Assembly: GCA_900318445.1 (NCBI GenBank) | Contig: ONKO01000006.1 | Location: forward strand, 1-64,000 | DNA: 64,000 nt | Source: an uncultured Bacteroidales bacterium | GTDB taxonomy: Bacteria; Bacteroidota; Bacteroidia; Bacteroidales; UBA932 | Direction of reading: 5' to 3' | In this document: positions 51,244 through 58,958 of the stretch, one piece after another | Numbering within the stretch: the first letter of the stretch is position 1 | Layout of the letters: every line of letters starts with the position of its first letter | Position numbers and translations under genes: made by a program | Notes under the pieces: model-generated | What the model was told of the DNA's origin: nothing | The model's input: only the letters and a program-made list of their open reading frames with translations | Databases searched by the model: none

Positions 51244-51591
51244 ATGGAAAAACCTGCAAGCACCCGGCAGCTCAAAGTTGCCCGTGAAATCCAGAAAGAC
51301 CTGGCAGAGATCATCCGAGCCAAAGGCATGGCCGCTTTTGACGGTGCCCTGGTGACGGTGAGCGAGGTCCGTGTGAGCCCGGACCTGTCGGTGGCCAAGG
51401 TTTTCGTGAGTATCTTCCCCTCGGCCAAGCAGGAGAAGGTGATGGGGCTCCTGGAAGAGAGCAACAAGGCGCTCCGCGGAGAACTGGGCCATCTGGTGGC
51501 CAAGCAGTTCCGCATTGTCCCGGAGCTCATTTTCCTCCTGGACACGTCGCTTGACTATGCGGAGCACATCGAAGAGCTTCTGAAAAAGTGA
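51244..51591 (+). CDS. rbfA: Ribosome-binding factor A
   Basis: Binds the 30S precursor and helps 16S rRNA 5'-end maturation, notably in the cold. 115 residues, a single KH-like fold: STRQLKVAREIQKDLAEII at the N-terminus, VTVSEVRVSPDLSVAKVFVS in the middle, and VAKQFRIVPELIFLLDTSLD near the end. It starts directly at the tyrS stop, and its own stop overlaps the GTG of the permease gene. Confidence 0.95.
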   Translation: MEKPASTRQLKVAREIQKDLAEIIRAKGMAAFDGALVTVSEVRVSPDLSVAKVFVSIFPSAKQEKVMGLLEESNKALRGELGHLVAKQFRIVPELIFLLDTSLDYAEHIEELLKK

Positions 51592-52766
51592 TTCCGCTGC
51601 CGCTCAGATTCGCCTTCCGCTACCTGTTTGCCCGGAAGTCCTACAACGTCATCAACCTCATCTCGGGGATTGGCGTAGCCGGCATGGCGGTGGGCACGGC
51701 GGCCCTCATCACGGTCCTTTCCGTTTTCAACGGATTCAATGCACTTGTAAGCGATTCCCTCGCCCAGGCCGGCGCCACCCTGGTGGTACGGCCTGCCGGG
51801 GGAAAAGTTTTTATCCCGGAGGGCCCGGCTTTTGACTGGCTCTCCCAGCATGCTTCCAGCGTTTCGCAGGTGCTGGAAGAGCAGGCGTTCCTTTCCTTCG
51901 AAGACCGGCAGAGCCTGGCCCGCGTGAAAGGCATCGACAGCGTATCCGAAAGCGGAAGCGCCCTTGAGGAGCATATTGTAAGCGGCCGGTGGCAACTGCA
52001 CCGGGGAGACCTTCCCCAGGCAGTGGGCGGAGCCGTACTTTGCCACAACCTGGGTATCCGTCCGCAGTTTGTCACGCCCCTGGAAATCCACTACCCTTCC
52101 CGCACGGGTTCCATTTCGCTGGCGAACCCCGCCGCCAGCCTTGAGACGCAGCGCGTACAGCTCGCGGGCACCTTCTCCATCAATGCGGAGCTGGATGCCA
52201 AGCTCATCATCGTTCCCATCGAGGTAATGCGGGAGCTGCTGGACTATGACAAGGAGGTGTCAGCCCTGGAGATTGAATGCGACCCTTCGCTCAAGAAGGA
52301 GCTGCAGGAGCGCCTGGGCCCCGATTTCCGCGTACTGGACCTCAAGGAGCAGAACGAGTCTGTATACCGCATGATGCGCTATGAAAAACTGGCCATCTAC
52401 CTCATTCTGGTCTTCATCGTGGCCCTTGTCGCCTTCAACATCTACAGTTCCCTCCGGATGCTCATCATCGAGAAGGAGGCCGATATGGGAACGCTCCGGA
52501 GCCTGGGTGCCCCCGAAGCCCTTCTTCGCCGCATCTTCCTCCTCGAAGGCGTTCTGGTCTCGCTCCTCGGCATGGCCATCGGCCTTCTCATCGGCATCAC
52601 GGCCGTTATCCTGCAGCAGCGCTTTGGCTTTGTGCCCATGCCTGGCAACTTCGCCGTCACCTCTTATCCCGTAGCGCTCAAAGCCACCGACATCCTCTAC
52701 ACCGTACTGGGCGTAAGCTTCGTGGGCCTTGTCATGGCCTTCATCCCCTCCCGCAAATTGAATTAG
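51588..52766 (+). CDS. LolC/E-type ABC transporter permease (MacB/FtsX fold)
   Basis: Inner-membrane permease of 392 residues, resembling the LolCE subunits that release lipoproteins from the inner membrane. One membrane helix at the N-terminus (~20-45: YNVINLISGIGVAGMAVGTA), a periplasmic domain (~50-265) and three C-terminal helices (~270-300, 320-350, 365-390; DMGTLRSLGAPEALLRRIFL between them, the FtsX coupling segment). The start is GTG, overlapping the rbfA stop. No ATP-binding subunit is encoded nearby. The order rbfA-permease occurs in other Bacteroidales, to my knowledge. Confidence 0.9.
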   Translation: MIPLPLRFAFRYLFARKSYNVINLISGIGVAGMAVGTAALITVLSVFNGFNALVSDSLAQAGATLVVRPAGGKVFIPEGPAFDWLSQHASSVSQVLEEQAFLSFEDRQSLARVKGIDSVSESGSALEEHIVSGRWQLHRGDLPQAVGGAVLCHNLGIRPQFVTPLEIHYPSRTGSISLANPAASLETQRVQLAGTFSINAELDAKLIIVPIEVMRELLDYDKEVSALEIECDPSLKKELQERLGPDFRVLDLKEQNESVYRMMRYEKLAIYLILVFIVALVAFNIYSSLRMLIIEKEADMGTLRSLGAPEALLRRIFLLEGVLVSLLGMAIGLLIGITAVILQQRFGFVPMPGNFAVTSYPVALKATDILYTVLGVSFVGLVMAFIPSRKLN

Positions 52767-52789
52767 GGCCGATTTTACGTCACGGCCTG

Positions 52790-52882
52790 CGCCAAATCGG
52801 ACATTTTCGCCGTTTTTGTCCGATTTCACGTTGCGGTCTGCGCCAAATCGGACATTTTTGACGTTTTTGTCCGATTTCACGT
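52790..52882 (-). repeat. Intergenic repeat family D, two tandem copies
   Basis: Copies at 52790-52831 and 52840-52882, in reverse orientation to 24851-24893. Each reads GCGCCAAATCGGACATTTT, a short centre and GTTTTTGTCCGATTTCACGT. They fill the gap between the converging permease and corA genes. The ATCGGACA/TGTCCGAT hairpins could act as a bidirectional terminator. Confidence 0.8.
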
Positions 52883-52909
52883 CGGGGCTGGCGATTTCGC
52901 GTCAGGGAG

Positions 52910-53875
52910 TTACAGCAGTTTCTTGCGACGGAAGAGCACAAAGACCAGCAGCGTGCTCAGAACCATGAGGCCCAGGATGATGATCCAGTTCCAGAAGTTG
53001 GCGTTGGGGTCATCGGCTGCAATGATGGGAAGGCGCACATTCATGCCGTAGAAGCCAGCGATGAGGGTGGGCGGCATGAGGAACACGCTCACCACGGTGA
53101 ACACCTTCATGATCTTGTTCTGCTCCAGGTTGATAAGACCGAGGACGGTGTCCTGCAGATATTCCAGACGCTCGAAGCAGAAGCTCGTATGGCTCAGGAG
53201 GGAAGTGATATCCTGCAGGAGTACGTTGAGGCGGTTTTCCAGGGAGCGCGGCACTTTGGTAGAGCGCATGAGGTTGGAGATGAGGCGCTGCTTATCCACT
53301 ACGTTCTCACGGACCACCATGGTATTTTCCTGCATCTGGGAAATGTCGATGAGGAGTTCCTGGTCAATGTCTTCCTGGTCATTGATCTGCTTGGCGTACT
53401 GGGAGATTTCCTTGGACAGGAGCTCGATCATATCGGCATCGAGGTCTACACGTTGGTCCAGGATGCTGGCGAACACGCTGAAGCCGGAAGGATATTGCCG
53501 CGGATTTACCTGCAGGCGGCGCTGCAGTTCCGTGAACGAGCGCAGGGGCACTTCACGGAGCGTAGCCAGGGTGTCATCCACAATGGTGAACGACACGGGC
53601 TGCATCATGTACTCGTCCTGTCCCGGGGTAAGGAAGTTGGTGTTGGCGAAAATGGCGTCGTCGGTTTCGAAGTAACGGGACGATGACTCAATTTCCTCCG
53701 CCTGTGCACGGCTCTGGATTTCGGTGCCCATGAAAGCCTCCACCGCACGTTTTTCGTCCCCGGTAGGCTGTACCAGGTCTATCCACACGGCGTCCTCCAA
53801 CTTGATCTGCGGGAAGTCTTTCTCCGACTGGGAGACGAGAATTTTTCCGTTTTCTCTGTAGAAGATACTCAGCAT
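52910..53875 (-). CDS. corA: CorA-type magnesium/divalent cation transporter
   Basis: Pentameric inner-membrane Mg2+ (or Co2+/Ni2+) channel. 321 residues: a large N-terminal cytoplasmic alpha/beta domain, the long stalk helix (~180-265) and two C-terminal membrane helices (~255-280 and ~293-315), separated by the selectivity motif YGMN. The C-terminal RRKKLL is basic, as expected for the inside end. A minus-strand TACTTTTG -7 box lies at 53965-53972, giving a leader of about 85 bases. The leader shows no recognisable M-box-like riboswitch. Confidence 0.94.
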   Translation of the reverse strand: MLSIFYRENGKILVSQSEKDFPQIKLEDAVWIDLVQPTGDEKRAVEAFMGTEIQSRAQAEEIESSSRYFETDDAIFANTNFLTPGQDEYMMQPVSFTIVDDTLATLREVPLRSFTELQRRLQVNPRQYPSGFSVFASILDQRVDLDADMIELLSKEISQYAKQINDQEDIDQELLIDISQMQENTMVVRENVVDKQRLISNLMRSTKVPRSLENRLNVLLQDITSLLSHTSFCFERLEYLQDTVLGLINLEQNKIMKVFTVVSVFLMPPTLIAGFYGMNVRLPIIAADDPNANFWNWIIILGLMVLSTLLVFVLFRRKKLL

Positions 53876-53964
53876 ATCTCTTTGACTGTTTTAGCTCCGG
53901 GCCAGTCGCACCGGATGGATGAACATATAAGGAACCAGCTGACATTACGGAAAAGTCAGCCTGC

Positions 53965-53972
53965 AAAAGTAC
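53965..53972 (-). promoter_or_regulatory. corA promoter -7 box
   Basis: TACTTTTG on the minus strand, 90 bases before the corA ATG, matches TAnnTTTG. Confidence 0.45.
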
Positions 53973-53997
53973 GGAAAAATTTTGAAACTACAAGTGT

Positions 53998-54639
53998 TTA
54001 ATCCAGATATTCTGTGGGGTCGAACCCTTCCAGCGCTTCCTTGCGCTCCACGCAGGTGCCGCACTTTCCGCAGTGCTTCTCGCCGCCTTTGTAGCAGGAA
54101 TAGGTAAGGGAATAATCTACGCCGATGGCTTTTCCGCGCAGGGCGATGTCCCGCTTGGTGATGTTGCAGTACGGGGAAATCACCTGCACGCCATTGTAGG
54201 TACCGGCTTTCACGGCCGCCGAGAAGGCGTCGATGAACTCCGGACGGCAGTCGGGATAGATGGCGTGGTCTCCGCTATGGTTCGCCAGCATGATGGCGTC
54301 CAGCTCGTAGCTCTCGGCCAGGCCAGCCGCCACGGCCAGCATGATGCCGTTGCGGAAAGGGACCACGGTGCTTTTCATGTTCTCATCGGCATAATGGCCT
54401 TCGGGGATGTCTCCCCCGCTCAGGAGAAGGTCACTCTTGAAATACTGGCCGATGAACCCCAGCGGAATCACCAGGTGCTTGATGCCCAGCCGTTTGCAAT
54501 TTTCCACCGCATAGGCAATCTCGCGGGCGTTGTGCTTGGAACCGTAGTCAAAAGTGACGGCGAGGGCAATGCTGTCCTTGTATTCATAAAGCAGCGTGGT
54601 GCTGTCCAGGCCGCCGGAGTAAATCAAAAGAGCTTTCAT
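53998..54639 (-). CDS. queC: 7-cyano-7-deazaguanine synthase
   Basis: Converts 7-carboxy-7-deazaguanine to preQ0 with ammonia and ATP, in queuosine biosynthesis. About 213 residues from the ATG at 54639. N-terminal PP-loop LLIYSGGLDSTTLL, then LANHSGDHAIYPDCRPEF, and a zinc site from Cys residues in SCYKGG and HCGKCGTCVERKEAL. It overlaps the upstream oxidoreductase by 4 bases (ATGA). queE and queD lie about 7-8 kb away at 61721-62637, so three steps of the pathway are in this window. Confidence 0.96.
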   Translation of the reverse strand: MKALLIYSGGLDSTTLLYEYKDSIALAVTFDYGSKHNAREIAYAVENCKRLGIKHLVIPLGFIGQYFKSDLLLSGGDIPEGHYADENMKSTVVPFRNGIMLAVAAGLAESYELDAIMLANHSGDHAIYPDCRPEFIDAFSAAVKAGTYNGVQVISPYCNITKRDIALRGKAIGVDYSLTYSCYKGGEKHCGKCGTCVERKEALEGFDPTEYLD

Positions 54640-55796
54640 AGACTGGTTTTTATTTCTTCCACGGCGCTGCGGGCGCTGGCGACGGCGGCCACCACCGTGG
54701 CAGGGCCCGTGAGGAAGTCTCCGCAGAGCCATACGTTGCGAAGACCCTGTGCCTCTTCCCGCAGCGCGGGATCGGGTTTTTCACTGATGGCCGTAATGAG
54801 CGTATCGCACGGCACAAAGTGCTCGGTGCCTTCGATGATGCGCGTAATGACGCGGCTTCCATCCTCCGGCTGCACGTTTTCGCAGTCGCAGAAGACAACG
54901 CCGCCTTCCTTCACCTCCACGGGCGCCTGGAATACCTTGAACTGTACGCCATCGGCCTTGGCCTCTTCCACTTCCATGGGATTGGCGGGCATGTTCTCGA
55001 AGGTCTTGCGGTAATAGACCCAGGTCTCGGCACCCCGGCGGACGGCGGTGCGGCAGGCGTCCATGGCTACGTTTCCGCCGCCAATGACAATCACTTTCTT
55101 TCCCAGGGTGAAGTTTTCGGGATTCTTGAGGAAAGGCAGGGCCTGCACCGAATGCTCCTCACCGGGAATGCCCAGCGTAGCGGGAGACTCGGCTCCGGCG
55201 GCCACAAGGACGGCGTCATACTGGGCCGACAGAGCTTTCAGCGTGACTTCCTTCCCTACCTCCACGTTTCCATGGAAGGAGATGCCGGCATCGGCAAACA
55301 TCTTCTCGTAGGCGTCGCAGTATTTCTTGTCCAGGCGGAAGGCCGGGATGCCGTAGCGGAGCACGCCGCCCATGCGCGGGTTGGCATCGTAGAGATGGAC
55401 ATCGCCCCCCATCTCGAAGAGCCACACGGTGGCGGCGATACCGGCCGGGCCGGCACCGACAACGGCGATGCGCTTTCCCTCCATCTCCCCGGACTTTCTC
55501 TCCAGGCGATGCTGGAAAAGGTAAGCGCCGGAGATTTCCTGCTCTATCTCGTACCACTTCACGGGTACCTGTTTCACATTGAGCACGCAGTGGCCGTAGC
55601 AGAACTGCTTCCAGTCGCACACCTGTGAGGTAACGGCGCTGAGGGGGTTGTTCGCAAAGAGCATACGGCCGGCTTCTTCCAGCTGGCCCTGCCGGTACAG
55701 GAGCATGCACTCCGGGACGGGAGTGTGCACGGGACAGCCCTGCAGCGCGCATTTGGGCTTTTTACACAGTAAACAACGTGAAGCTTCGGGATTCAT
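54636..55796 (-). CDS. GltD-like NAD(P)H-dependent flavoprotein oxidoreductase
   Basis: FAD- and NAD(P)H-binding oxidoreductase of 386 residues, resembling the glutamate synthase small subunit. The N-terminal Fe-S domain has cysteines in CLLCKKPKCALQGCPVHTP and CDWKQFCYGHC. FAD site VVGAGPAGIAA (~110), NAD(P) site VIGGGNVAMDACRTA (~240), and C-terminal VWLCGDFLTGPATVVAAVAS. It is about 90 residues shorter than GltD, and no GltB is adjacent. It could serve glutamate synthase, an NfnL-like or a DPD-like system. It sits between recR and queC with 4-base overlaps on both sides. Confidence 0.85.
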   Translation of the reverse strand: MNPEASRCLLCKKPKCALQGCPVHTPVPECMLLYRQGQLEEAGRMLFANNPLSAVTSQVCDWKQFCYGHCVLNVKQVPVKWYEIEQEISGAYLFQHRLERKSGEMEGKRIAVVGAGPAGIAATVWLFEMGGDVHLYDANPRMGGVLRYGIPAFRLDKKYCDAYEKMFADAGISFHGNVEVGKEVTLKALSAQYDAVLVAAGAESPATLGIPGEEHSVQALPFLKNPENFTLGKKVIVIGGGNVAMDACRTAVRRGAETWVYYRKTFENMPANPMEVEEAKADGVQFKVFQAPVEVKEGGVVFCDCENVQPEDGSRVITRIIEGTEHFVPCDTLITAISEKPDPALREEAQGLRNVWLCGDFLTGPATVVAAVASARSAVEEIKTSL

Positions 55797-56419
55797 GGTT
55801 TAAATACTTGTCTATTGGTTATGGAGCGGCCCAGGGTCAAGGAGTCCGCATATTCGAGGTCGTCGCCGAAGCCCAGGCCGCGCGCGAGGGTGCTCACGCG
55901 GACGCCGGTCTCTTCGATCTGACGATATACGTAGAAGGCGGTGGTTTCCCCTTCCACGTCTCCGCTCAGGGCCAGAATAATCTCGGCCGATGACGGATCT
56001 TCGAGCGCTTTCACGCGCCCGGCTAATTCACTGATGGTAAGGTCCGAGGGGCCTACACCGGCGATGGGCGAAATGATGCCGCCCAGCACGTGGTACACGC
56101 CGTGGTACTGGCCTGTGGCCTCAATGCTCATGACGTCCCGCACGCTTTCCACCACGCAGATGGTGCGCTGGTCGCGGGACTTGTCGGAGCAGATGCTGCA
56201 GATTTCGTCGTCGGAGATCATGCGGCAGCGTTTGCAGTAACACACATTGTCGCGGAGGGCGTCGATGGCGCCCGTGAAGTGATGGACGTTCTCCGAGGGC
56301 TGCTTCAGCAGGTGCAGGGCCAGGCGCAACGCACTCCGTCTTCCCACGCCGGGAAGGGAGCTGATGGCCTCCACAGCATCGGAAAGGAGGGCCGATGGAT
56401 ATGTTTCCTTATAGGGCAT
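55793..56419 (-). CDS. recR: Recombination mediator RecR
   Basis: Acts with RecF/RecO to load RecA at gaps. 208 residues: an N-terminal helix-hairpin-helix (SLPGVGRRSALRLALHLL), a four-cysteine zinc finger (CYCKRCRMISDDEICSIC) and a Toprim domain (ICVVESVRDVMSIEATGQY; LALSGDVEGETTAFYVYRQI). The end segment TLARGLGFGDDLEYAD is typical. It overlaps the upstream kinase by 11 bases and the oxidoreductase by 4. Confidence 0.97.
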   Translation of the reverse strand: MPYKETYPSALLSDAVEAISSLPGVGRRSALRLALHLLKQPSENVHHFTGAIDALRDNVCYCKRCRMISDDEICSICSDKSRDQRTICVVESVRDVMSIEATGQYHGVYHVLGGIISPIAGVGPSDLTISELAGRVKALEDPSSAEIILALSGDVEGETTAFYVYRQIEETGVRVSTLARGLGFGDDLEYADSLTLGRSITNRQVFKP

Positions 56420-57224
56420 GGAATTCTACCAGACCTTCGGCGGGAGTGGCCAGGAACTTGGAGAAAGTGACGCCGTAGGTTTTGCCCATTTCCCGGAGGA
56501 TTTCGCGGGAGGCGTAACCAAAGCCGCCCACGACACCCACAGGAAGGGGTTTGTACTGCTTGAGGGTTTTCTCGAAGAGGTTCCTGAAGTTTCCTTCTAC
56601 GAGATTCCGGACGTATTCGTACTTACCGTAGCGCTCCAGGATAAAGGGTGCAAAACCGCCCAGGAATCGGGCCGGGGCCTCACCGCCGTACACTTTACGC
56701 ACGATATAGAGGTAGTTCAGTTCCGGATAGGTTTCTTTCACTTCTTTCAGAAGTTCCTCCGGCATGTAGTTCTTGATGAAGTCCGTGAGGAAGAGTTTTC
56801 CCAGCACGGCGCCGCTGCCTTCGTCCCCCAGGATGAAGCCGCCGCAGTCCACCTTCCAGCCCATGTTCTTTCCGTCGTACTCGCAGGTGTTGGCACCGGT
56901 TCCGAGGATGGCGGCGATGCCGGGGTTGTGGCCGCAGACGGCACGGGCGGCGCCCAGCATGTCGGAGGCGTACTCGATGGAAGCGCCGGGGAACCATCGG
57001 CCAAAATCTACAGCCGGTTTTTCCAGCAGGCCTGCGGCATACAGGTGGATATCCTCCACGCCGGGGCCGATTTGGGCGGCCGCCTCGCCGATGATCTCGT
57101 TCAGTTTTTCCTCCGGAGTTTGTACCAGGTTGAAGCCCGGCGTACGGACGTTCCGGGTGGTTTTGTTTACTACCACGCACCAGTCGGCTTTGGTGGCGCC
57201 GCAGTCTATGATAAGTTGTTTCAC
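56409..57224 (-). CDS. BadF/BadG-type sugar kinase-like ATPase
   Basis: ASKHA-fold kinase of 271 residues resembling N-acetylglucosamine kinases (BadF/BadG/BcrA/BcrD family). Phosphate 1 motif at the N-terminus LIIDCGATKADWCVV; AAILGTGANTCEYDG (phosphate 2) and GGFILGDEGSGAVLGK (adenosine region) in the middle; VVGGFGYASREIL near the end. The substrate is likely an amino sugar but is not shown by sequence. A TATCTTTG -7 box (57244-57251) lies 20 bases upstream, so it begins an operon kinase-recR-oxidoreductase-queC. Confidence 0.85.
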   Translation of the reverse strand: MKQLIIDCGATKADWCVVVNKTTRNVRTPGFNLVQTPEEKLNEIIGEAAAQIGPGVEDIHLYAAGLLEKPAVDFGRWFPGASIEYASDMLGAARAVCGHNPGIAAILGTGANTCEYDGKNMGWKVDCGGFILGDEGSGAVLGKLFLTDFIKNYMPEELLKEVKETYPELNYLYIVRKVYGGEAPARFLGGFAPFILERYGKYEYVRNLVEGNFRNLFEKTLKQYKPLPVGVVGGFGYASREILREMGKTYGVTFSKFLATPAEGLVEFHAL

Positions 57225-57234
57225 GGTTATCGGA

Positions 57235-57822
57235 TTAATCTCTCAAAGATACGTATTTCCCGCGGCTTTTCCAATGGATGTAGCCATAGACTGCGCTGCC
57301 AATGTACACCAGGTACAGGACTGCCATCCAGTACTGGCCGGTGGTGAGGCAGAGGGTGGTGGTAAGGACATCGGCCACTATCCAGATGAACCACTGCTCC
57401 AGGTAGCTCTGGGCCAGCCACCACGTTCCCACCACGCTGAGCATGACGGCTACAGCGTCCAGGAAGGGGGCGGGGTCTCCGGTGGCTTTGAGGACGGGGA
57501 TCATGACGGCGGTGCCGGCCGTGAAAAGGACGGCGCTGAGAATGCCGGCTTTAAGGGAAACCTTCCGGAGGTGAATGTCGCCTTCTTCCACCTGTCCGCT
57601 GGCTTTTCTCCACTGGATGAGGCCCACCACGGACATGGCTACGTAATAGAGGTTCAGGCCCATGGACGCCCACACGTGGGTGACGGCAAACTCGAAGGCG
57701 CATGCTGCCCCCGTGAGAATACCAATCACCCACATGGCGTTCTTCTGCAGAATCTCCAGCACCACATAGACGATGCCGGTGACCAGTGCAAAGATTTCTA
57801 TGGCCTGAATGACCTGGTCCAA
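57235..57822 (-). CDS. pnuC: Nicotinamide riboside transporter PnuC family
   Basis: Inner-membrane facilitator for a vitamin B3 or B1 precursor (nicotinamide riboside in the best-known members). 195 residues with about six to seven hydrophobic helices. Family features: IGILTGAACAFEFAVTHVW, NLYYVAMSVVGLIQWRK and WFIWIVADVLTTTLCL. The start is TTG at 57822, directly after the FKBP stop; the next ATG would remove the first helix. Close coupling to the isomerase gene looks like one transcription unit. Thiamine (PnuT) cannot be excluded. Confidence 0.88.
   Translation of the reverse strand: MDQVIQAIEIFALVTGIVYVVLEILQKNAMWVIGILTGAACAFEFAVTHVWASMGLNLYYVAMSVVGLIQWRKASGQVEEGDIHLRKVSLKAGILSAVLFTAGTAVMIPVLKATGDPAPFLDAVAVMLSVVGTWWLAQSYLEQWFIWIVADVLTTTLCLTTGQYWMAVLYLVYIGSAVYGYIHWKSRGKYVSLRD
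57244..57251 (-). promoter_or_regulatory. -7 box of the kinase-recR-queC operon
   Basis: TATCTTTG on the minus strand, inside the 3' end of pnuC, matches TAnnTTTG. Confidence 0.55.
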
Positions 57823-58425
57823 CTATCGCACTTCGATGAGTTCCACAACGAATTTGAGGGCGCTGCACGGAGGAATGCCTTGGGTGCCGGTTTCGCCGTA
57901 TGCGAGATGGTAGGGCAGGTAAAGTTCGTACTTGGCGCCTTCGCTCATGAGCTGAAGACCTTCGGTCCAGCCCTTGATAACCTGATTGAGGCCGAACTCG
58001 ATGGGTTCTCCTCTCTTGTAGGAGCTGTCGAACACCTGGCCGTTCGGGAAGGTGCCCTCGTAGTGGCAGTATACTTTGTCGGTGGCCTTCGGCTTCTTGC
58101 CGGTGCCTTCCTTAATCACCTTGTACATGAGGCCGCTGCCGGTGGCTTTCACCTCAGGGTCCTTGGCCATCTGGGCCAGGAACTTCTCGCCTTCTTCCTT
58201 GGCGGCGGCGCCTGCAACGGCTGCACGCTCGGAAGCCTCGTCCTCGAGCTCCTTGTAGAAAGCTTCCAGGGCCTCACCGGCCTCTTCCATGCTAATCTCC
58301 GGCTTTACTCCGGTGAGCATATCTTTCAGTCCTTTGAGGAAGTCCTCGACGTTATTGACGTGGATACCCTGCTGATAGAAGCTGGATGCCACGCTCATTC
58401 CAAATGCGTATGATTTTTTGTCCAT
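57823..58425 (-). CDS. FKBP-type peptidyl-prolyl cis-trans isomerase
   Basis: Protein-folding isomerase of the FkpA/Mip type, 200 residues. An N-terminal helical dimerisation domain (~1-90: MDKKSYAFGMSVASSFYQQG; EEAGEALEAFYKEL) and the FKBP domain (~100-200: YCHYEGTFPNGQVFDSSYKR; QVIKGWTEGLQLMSEG; GIPPCSALKFVVELIEV). No signal peptide is visible, so it is probably cytoplasmic, unlike FkpA. A TATCTTTG -7 box at 58452-58459 lies 27 bases upstream, and pnuC follows without a gap. Confidence 0.94.
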   Translation of the reverse strand: MDKKSYAFGMSVASSFYQQGIHVNNVEDFLKGLKDMLTGVKPEISMEEAGEALEAFYKELEDEASERAAVAGAAAKEEGEKFLAQMAKDPEVKATGSGLMYKVIKEGTGKKPKATDKVYCHYEGTFPNGQVFDSSYKRGEPIEFGLNQVIKGWTEGLQLMSEGAKYELYLPYHLAYGETGTQGIPPCSALKFVVELIEVR

Positions 58426-58451
58426 AAATAGTTGAATTATCTAAAATCTTG

Positions 58452-58459
58452 CAAAGATA
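58452..58459 (-). promoter_or_regulatory. FKBP isomerase promoter -7 box
   Basis: TATCTTTG on the minus strand matches TAnnTTTG, 27 bases before the ATG. Confidence 0.6.
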
Positions 58460-58548
58460 CAAATTTTTCCTTGTACTCCCCTTTTTCCGTCCTTTCCGGA
58501 TTTTGGTCGACTCAGATTGGAGTCTATCCCTGATAGAAGTTGACGCTG

Positions 58549-58668
58549 GTCGCAGGTCTGACGGATTTGCGTCGCAGGTCGAGCGGTTTTGTGTCGCAGG
58601 TCAGGTGCCGTTGCGTCGCAGGTCGGGCGGTTTTGTGTCGCAGGTCAGGTGCCGTTGCGTCGCAGGTC
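58549..58668 (+). repeat. Six 10-bp direct repeats at exact 22-bp spacing
   Basis: GTCGCAGGTC starts at 58549, 58571, 58593, 58615, 58637 and 58659. The 12-base spacers fall into three types (TGACGGATTTGC; GAGCGGTTTTGT / GGGCGGTTTTGT; AGGTGCCGTTGC), and the last two alternate. The 22-bp period is two helical turns, so all copies face one side of the DNA. Confidence 0.9.
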
Positions 58669-58780
58669 TGCGTTTTTGGGCCGAACGGGGACGCAAATCG
58701 GCCACCAGTGCATTCTAGCGTCGCAGGTCAGCCATTTTTTGCAGACCTGGGACGCTTCTCGTCCTAACCTGCGACAGCAA

Positions 58781-58810
58781 AAAAACCTCGGAAACAATTC
58801 CGAGGTTTTT
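58781..58810 (-). terminator. Terminator after tRNA-Thr (bidirectional)
   Basis: AAAAACCTCGGAA and TTCCGAGGTTTTT pair perfectly around ACAA, giving T-runs on both strands. Confidence 0.9.
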
Positions 58811-58813
58811 CTG

Positions 58814-58886
58814 AGCCACTCATCAGGCTCGAACTGACGACCTGCGCGTTACGAATGCGCTGCTCTACCGACTGAGCTAAAGTGGC
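58814..58886 (-). tRNA. tRNA-Thr(CGT)
   Basis: Read on the minus strand: acceptor GCCACTT/GAGTGGC, D-arm GCTCAGTCGGTAGAGC, anticodon loop TTCGTAA (anticodon CGT), T-arm GTCAG-TTCGAGC-CTGAT. One A-C mismatch closes the anticodon stem (GCGCA/CGCGC). No CCA is encoded. A terminator follows at once. Confidence 0.93.
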
Positions 58887-58934
58887 AAAACCGATTGTGA
58901 TGGATCGGGACTGCAAATATACAAACATTTTTTG

Positions 58935-58942
58935 TAATTTTG
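58935..58942 (+). promoter_or_regulatory. Promoter -7 box of the BaiN/YhiN flavoprotein gene
   Basis: TAATTTTG, 16 bases before the ATG, matches TAnnTTTG. Confidence 0.55.
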
Positions 58943-58958
58943 CAACAAATTTCTTTGT

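Larger units (their letters stand above)
58460..58813. other. Gene-free region with a 22-bp repeat array and a terminator
   Basis: Between the FKBP promoter and tRNA-Thr lie an array of GTCGCAGGTC repeats (58549-58668, plus one at 58720 and an inverted AACCTGCGAC near 58768) and the tRNA terminator. The frames across the array are repeat-driven; no gene is called. Confidence 0.75.

Noticed and set aside
49882-51567. The M16 peptidase frame stays open far upstream, giving a 1523-residue reading frame antisense to tyrS and rbfA
   Set aside because: The upstream part is the complement of two conserved genes. The lipoprotein signal, the -7 box and family alignment put the start at 49881.
52260-52880. 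A minus-strand reading frame over the permease 3' end and the family D repeats
   Set aside because: It is the complement of the permease gene joined to repeat DNA. The repeated SDKN/VRFG peptide is a by-product of the 50-bp spacing.
53876-53997. A magnesium riboswitch in the corA leader
   Set aside because: The leader is short (about 85 bases) and I could not identify the paired elements expected of an M-box.
58549-58668. CRISPR array
   Set aside because: Repeats are only 10 bp with 12-bp spacers that themselves recur, and there are no cas genes. It is a tandem array.
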